From: Collinsella ihumii
GTDB lineage: Bacteria; Actinomycetota; Coriobacteriia; Coriobacteriales; Coriobacteriaceae
Assembly (NCBI RefSeq): GCF_900046475.1
Contig: NZ_FCOU01000013.1
Location: 1-64,000 of the forward strand
Length of the DNA: 64,000 nucleotides
Reading direction: 5' to 3'
In this document: piece after piece, positions 60,407 to 64,000 of the stretch
Numbering within the stretch: position 1 is the stretch's first letter
Layout: each line of letters begins with the position of its first letter
Translations under genes and position numbers: made by a program
The notes under the pieces: model-generated
Database searches by the model: none
The model's input: only the letters and a program-made list of their open reading frames with translations
What the model was told of the DNA's origin: nothing

Positions 60407-61693
60407 ATGGCACAAGATATCAGGGAGTACGTCGAGCAGCTTGCGCGCGCCGCCAAGGAGGCCTCGCGCTCGCTCGGCTTTGCCGACAACGAGAGCCGTC
60501 AGGCCGCGGTGCGCGCCATGGCCGCTGAGCTGCGCAACAGAGCGGATGAGATCCTGGCGGCGAACGCACAGGACATGGAGGCGGCGAAGGCGGCGGGGAC
60601 GAACGCCGGCCTGCTCGACCGCCTGCTGCTCACGCCCGAGCGCATCGATGGCATGGCGTCGGGGCTCGAGAAGCTCGCGGAGCTGCCCGACCCGGTGGGA
60701 CGCGTGCTTGAGCATCGCACCATCGACCAGGGGCTCGACCTGAAAAAGGTCAGCGTGCCGCTGGGGCTTGTCGCCATGGTGTACGAGGCGCGCCCCAACG
60801 TCACGGCGGATGCGGCGGGCATCTGCATCCGCACCGGAAACGCCTGCATCCTGCGCGGCGGCTCGCTCGCGCAGCATTCGTGCGCAGCCATCGCGCACGC
60901 GCTCGCCGACGCCGTCGAGGCGTGCGGATTTGCGCGCGAGGCCGTGACGATCATCGAGACGACCGATCGCGAGGCGACCGGTGCGCTCATGAGCCTGCGC
61001 GGCATCGTCGACGTGCTCATTCCCCGCGGCGGGGCGGGGCTCATCCAGCGCTGCGTGCGCGAGTCGCTCGTCCCGGTCATCGAGACGGGCACGGGCAACT
61101 GCCATATCTACGTGCACGAGAGCGCCGATTTCGCCAAGGCGCGCCCCATCGTCATGAATGCCAAGACGCAGCGCGTGGGCGTGTGCAACGCGTGCGAGTC
61201 CCTGCTGGTGGACGAGTCGATCGCGCGCGCGTTTTTGCCCGGCATGCTGGGCGAGCTGGCGAATGCCGGCGTGCTCATCCACGGCGACGAGACGGCGTGC
61301 GCGGTCTGCCGCGACCTCGGGCTCGTCGAGGGGGAGGGCTTCGTGCCGGCGACCGAGGACGACTGGGGCCGCGAGTACCTGGCGCTTGAGATCTCGGTCA
61401 CGTGCGTCAGCGGGCTTTCGGAGGCGATCGCCCATATCAACCGCTACGGCACCATGCACTCCGAGGCCATCGTCGCCGAGGACGAGGCCGCCTGCGAGCG
61501 CTTCCTGCGCGAGGTCGACGCGAGCTCGGTCTACGCCAACGCGAGCACGCGCTTCACCGACGGCGGGGAGTTCGGCCTGGGCGCCGAGATCGGCATCTCC
61601 ACGCAGAAGCTGCACGCGCGCGGACCGTTTGCCGCCGAGGCGCTCACCACCTACAAGTACCTGGTCCGCGGCGCCGGCCAGGTCCGCCCGTAA
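60407..61693 (+). CDS. proA: Glutamate-5-semialdehyde dehydrogenase
   Basis: A 428-residue second enzyme of proline synthesis, reducing glutamyl phosphate to the semialdehyde. GLDLKKVSVPLGLVAMVYEA, ARPNVTADAAGICIRTGNAC, VDVLIPRGGAGLIQ and the catalytic Cys in RVGVCNACESLLVDES are normal, with EISVTCVSGLSEAIAHINRY and STRFTDGGEFGLGAEIGIST at the end. GGAGGTGCC precedes the ATG. With proB (57610) and proC (8833) the route from glutamate is complete in this window. Confidence 0.97.
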   Translation: MAQDIREYVEQLARAAKEASRSLGFADNESRQAAVRAMAAELRNRADEILAANAQDMEAAKAAGTNAGLLDRLLLTPERIDGMASGLEKLAELPDPVGRVLEHRTIDQGLDLKKVSVPLGLVAMVYEARPNVTADAAGICIRTGNACILRGGSLAQHSCAAIAHALADAVEACGFAREAVTIIETTDREATGALMSLRGIVDVLIPRGGAGLIQRCVRESLVPVIETGTGNCHIYVHESADFAKARPIVMNAKTQRVGVCNACESLLVDESIARAFLPGMLGELANAGVLIHGDETACAVCRDLGLVEGEGFVPATEDDWGREYLALEISVTCVSGLSEAIAHINRYGTMHSEAIVAEDEAACERFLREVDASSVYANASTRFTDGGEFGLGAEIGISTQKLHARGPFAAEALTTYKYLVRGAGQVRP

Positions 61694-61698
61694 TCCGT

Positions 61699-61839
61699 TC
61701 ATAAGGAATATGTGAGGCCGGAACGGCCGTTCATGTAAACATGAATGGCCGCTCCGGTCTTTTCCCAAGAAGAAGCAATCTTATATTTGCCCAGCTCAAC
61801 GATGTAGACAGTGCTTTCATACGGCTTGACTACAGACAC
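61699..61839 (-). pseudogene. Possible C-terminal gene fragment
   Basis: On the minus strand this region reads KPYESTVYIVELGKYKIASS and then AAIHVYMNGRSGLTYSL before a TGA. The composition looks like a real secreted protein tail, unlike the random frames nearby, and no gene opposes it. A GTG at 61839 has no ribosome site, and the frame upstream degenerates into Arg/Gly-rich nonsense. I take it as a remnant, with low confidence. The proA terminator hairpin lies within it. Confidence 0.3.
61716..61764 (+). terminator. Terminator of proA
   Basis: CCGGAACGGCCGTTCAT and ATGAATGGCCGCTCCGG form a 17-bp stem with two non-canonical (wobble) positions and a 6-base loop, followed by TCTTTTC, 25 bases after the proA stop. 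Confidence 0.9.
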
Positions 61840-61935
61840 CTGCGCCTGCGATGACCCAAGATGCGGGTAGAGCGGGGTCGGGACTCGGCGGCCCCGCCTC
61901 GCCCCTTGAGGGCGACAGACGCGAAGGAGGTCATC

Positions 61936-62868
61936 ATGGCGAGGATCTGGCGCAGGCTGAAAGAAGGTATGCGGGAGCACAGACATGTGGTTGCGGGAGG
62001 TGCTGCGACGGCGGTCTTTGCGATCGGGGCTATGTGGGCTATGGGTGGCGCCATACCCGCGACGGGGCAGGTGGCCACGGCTGCCGATCCCATAACGGAA
62101 CTCTACCGCCAGCGTGCGGAGGATGAGCTCATGCGTCCAAGCGAACGCAATCTGTATCGCCAGCTTGCGGGTGCTGAGGTGACCCATGTCGATCAGGGGG
62201 TCTGGTATACGCTCGACACCGATGAGCTTGCGGCGCGCACCCCGGCTTGCGAGCCGGTTGGTTGGCGGGGGACGCTGAAGGTCCGCATGAACGGCATCGA
62301 GCTGTTCGACACCCATGAAGAGGCGGGGCTTACCGACGAGATGCTCCGCTTTGACATCAACGATTCCGCTGAGGCGCGAGACGGTAAGTACGGCCATGTT
62401 GCGTATGGGGTCGCAAAGCTCAATATGTCCATCGAGAATGTCGATGCGGACTTTTGGGTTGTAAGCGATCAATACGATTCGGATGCCTGCATGCTGATGA
62501 GCGAATGGCGCCTGACGCCTGTCAGGCAACAATCGGGAGTCAACTATGCCGCACGTGATGAGCCCGGTAATTGGCTTGCAGGCGAGTACAGCATCGGCGG
62601 GTATTTCACGGCAGGCTCCCCCGACGCTCCGCATGAGCACACGCGCGACGACGGTACGGGTGGCGAAGAGACCTATACCTGCAGCCAACCGTATATCGCT
62701 ACGGGCGAGACGAAAGACGTGAGCGTGTATTACTGGGTTCCGCTCGAGGATATCGAGGCGGCCCGAGCGGGGGAGTGCGCATTCTCCGTTCACGTCGGCA
62801 TGCTGGTCGATGATGAAGAACAGATAGGCGTACACAACAACACGATAGCGTTCGATATCGAGCTTTAA
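61936..62868 (+). CDS. Exported or membrane-anchored protein, unknown
   Basis: A 310-residue protein with a basic start (ARIWRRLKEGMREHRH), one hydrophobic segment (VVAGGAATAVFAIGAMWAMG) and a mature region of about 260 residues of mixed beta character (TDELAARTPACEPVGWRGTL, FWVVSDQYDSDACMLMSEWR, TGETKDVSVYYWVPLEDIEA). Three cysteines lie in the mature part. No family recognised; the beta-sandwich-like pattern resembles uncharacterised extracytoplasmic domains of Coriobacteriia. GAAGGAGG is 6 bases before the ATG. The next gene encodes a membrane LuxR regulator, which may control it. Confidence 0.72.
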   Translation: MARIWRRLKEGMREHRHVVAGGAATAVFAIGAMWAMGGAIPATGQVATAADPITELYRQRAEDELMRPSERNLYRQLAGAEVTHVDQGVWYTLDTDELAARTPACEPVGWRGTLKVRMNGIELFDTHEEAGLTDEMLRFDINDSAEARDGKYGHVAYGVAKLNMSIENVDADFWVVSDQYDSDACMLMSEWRLTPVRQQSGVNYAARDEPGNWLAGEYSIGGYFTAGSPDAPHEHTRDDGTGGEETYTCSQPYIATGETKDVSVYYWVPLEDIEAARAGECAFSVHVGMLVDDEEQIGVHNNTIAFDIEL

Positions 62869-62921
62869 GTACGCGCCTTTGTTGGACGGCGACGTTGAGA
62901 GATGACTTGGGGGCGAGCGAT

Positions 62922-64000
62922 ATGAGAGGCATGCGGTTGATCACGGCCGTGACGGGCGCACTGCTATGCGCCTGGTGTTGCATACTGTTGCTCGTCCCCG
63001 TGGAGTCGATGGACATGCTCTCCGTCTCCCTTGCGACCCACCATTCATATAGTGCTGCGGGTCTTCTCGTTGCGGCGCTGGTGTCGATTCCACTCGGCCG
63101 TGCGCCCGTGCGCCCGCGTCGGCTGGCCCGCATCGCGCTTATGGTTTTCGGCATCTTGGCCACAGTCGGGATCGCGGTGGATGCCTGGGGCGCCGGTACA
63201 AGCTGGTATGGGTGGCCCGCAGGAACGCCTGCCGTCATGGAGGTGTTGCTGGGTGCGGGGAGGCTCCGACCTTGGACGCTCCCATATTGGTTTTTCACGT
63301 CTGCGTTGGGTCTTGGCATCGCCTGCGTCGGCTTTCTTTCGAAGGCGATGGAAGGGCGACGGCTCGCGTCGGGTGCGGCGTTCGGACCGCTGCGCGTGAC
63401 GCTCGCTGTAACCGTCGCCTTGGGTGCGTTGCGCGCGCCCGCGCTCATGTGGTGCCTGCCGCATGCCACGTACCCAGCTGACGCCTCCGTTACGCTGCCG
63501 GGATTTACCCCGCTGACTTGGTCGGCGGGCGAGCCGATGGCAGCGGTGCTGGTGACGGCAGTCGGCCTGTTCGTCATCGGTTTTTGCGCCGTCCGCTCGT
63601 CTGCGGGCATTCCGGCCGAGCGCGCGGTGGAGGCTGCGGCGCTTGAGGTCGGTTCCGGTGCGCTCGGCATGCTGCTGTGGACTGCATGCTCGCAGCTCTG
63701 GATGCCTTTCGCCCCGGATTTTGTGGTGAGCAGCCGCATGTTCTGCGCGCTCGGTGTCGCCTTCATGACATATCTTATGACCGTGACGATCCTCGCGCCT
63801 CCTTCCCCTGAGGTTGAGTCTCAAGCGGATCACGGTTCTGATGAGGGCCCATCCGTATCCGTTGCCCCTCTGTTGGACGAGCGCCTGACTGAACGCGAGT
63901 CGACTTGTCTCGAGCTTGCACTCGCCGGCGAGAATTCGGCGCACGTGGCGGAAAAGCTCGGTATCAAGGCCTCAACCGTCCGCTCGTATCTGCAGCGTGC
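62922..64000 (+). CDS. Membrane-embedded LuxR-type regulator, cut by window end
   Basis: 359 residues are visible from an ATG at 62922 with GGGGGCGAG upstream; the frame stays open to the last base. About eight hydrophobic segments fill residues 5-290 (AVTGALLCAWCCILLLVPVE, ARIALMVFGILATVGIAV, VAFMTYLMTVTILA). An acidic linker follows, then the start of a LuxR/GerE helix-turn-helix, LTERESTCLELALAGENSAH and VAEKLGIKASTVRSYLQR. Multi-pass LuxR regulators are abundant in Coriobacteriia and probably sense a membrane-linked signal. The last 20 or so residues of the DNA-binding domain are missing because the window ends. Confidence 0.85.
   Translation, partial: MRGMRLITAVTGALLCAWCCILLLVPVESMDMLSVSLATHHSYSAAGLLVAALVSIPLGRAPVRPRRLARIALMVFGILATVGIAVDAWGAGTSWYGWPAGTPAVMEVLLGAGRLRPWTLPYWFFTSALGLGIACVGFLSKAMEGRRLASGAAFGPLRVTLAVTVALGALRAPALMWCLPHATYPADASVTLPGFTPLTWSAGEPMAAVLVTAVGLFVIGFCAVRSSAGIPAERAVEAAALEVGSGALGMLLWTACSQLWMPFAPDFVVSSRMFCALGVAFMTYLMTVTILAPPSPEVESQADHGSDEGPSVSVAPLLDERLTERESTCLELALAGENSAHVAEKLGIKASTVRSYLQR

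Noticed and set aside
61699-62835. A 378-codon minus-strand frame opposite the exported protein gene
   Set aside because: Most of it mirrors the plus-strand gene with a good signal segment and ribosome site. Only its last 47 codons look protein-like and are reported separately.

Overview
The window looks like chromosomal DNA from a high-GC, Gram-positive, anaerobic gut Actinomycetota of the class Coriobacteriia, most likely Collinsella or a close relative. This is inferred from base composition, an oxygen-sensitive glycyl-radical enzyme, iron-sulfur aldo/keto reductases, an ATP-type PEP carboxykinase and a membrane-bound LuxR-type regulator. It also carries sequencing artefacts. Two 38-base near-copies of the Nextera transposon mosaic-end junction (36-73 and 5599-5636) interrupt the sequence, and each truncates a gene. 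The first 35 bases duplicate part of a gene about 2.1 kb downstream. Linkage across these two points should not be trusted.

Layout. 1-5.6 kb: truncated unknown gene, heavy-metal/manganese efflux permease, YaiI/YqxD nuclease-like protein, MerR/TipAS regulator, DUF1287 protein, XRE-LURP fusion. 5.6-10.3 kb: activase remnant, hydroxyproline dehydratase (hypD), proC and a histidine-phosphatase-like protein; hypD and proC together convert trans-4-hydroxyproline to proline. 10.3-17.4 kb: DUF1015, AEC transporter, M20 peptidase, serA, serC and a PPP-type phosphatase. 17.4-25.4 kb: flippase, lactate permease, pckA, MarR, Fur-type regulator, RNase HI, acylphosphatase. 25.4-34.2 kb: small proteins, two ferredoxin-tailed aldo/keto reductases, a large membrane protein, a YbjQ-family gene broken by a stop codon, a BadF-type kinase and a tail-anchored coiled-coil protein. 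34.2-36.3 kb: exported peptide plus a two-component system whose kinase lacks its ATPase domain.

36.4-46.1 kb is a restriction/defence island of lower GC. It holds an SNF2-type helicase, DUF4391, a type III Mod methyltransferase, an antiparallel pair (DUF4160 plus partner) and a type III Res subunit. A G9 tract lies in a short leader ORF just upstream. Adding one G would bring that leader into frame so that its stop codon abuts the helicase start, so the operon may be phase-variable. 46.2-64 kb returns to host genes: tgt, DUF2252, ATP-grasp, rubredoxin-GltB fusion, LOG, GNAT-radical SAM fusion, a probable 6S RNA, tRNA-Ala(CGC) with a duplicated 3' end, pncB, proB, an S33 peptidase, proA, an exported protein and a membrane LuxR regulator cut by the window end.

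The intergenic spaces contain several palindromic repeat families: a 213-bp element (2 copies), a 158-bp element (2 inverted copies), a 40-bp element (2 copies), a 79-bp inverted repeat, a perfect 33-bp-arm palindrome and a 107-bp cluster of a 17-base motif. All assignments come from reading the sequence; no database search was run.
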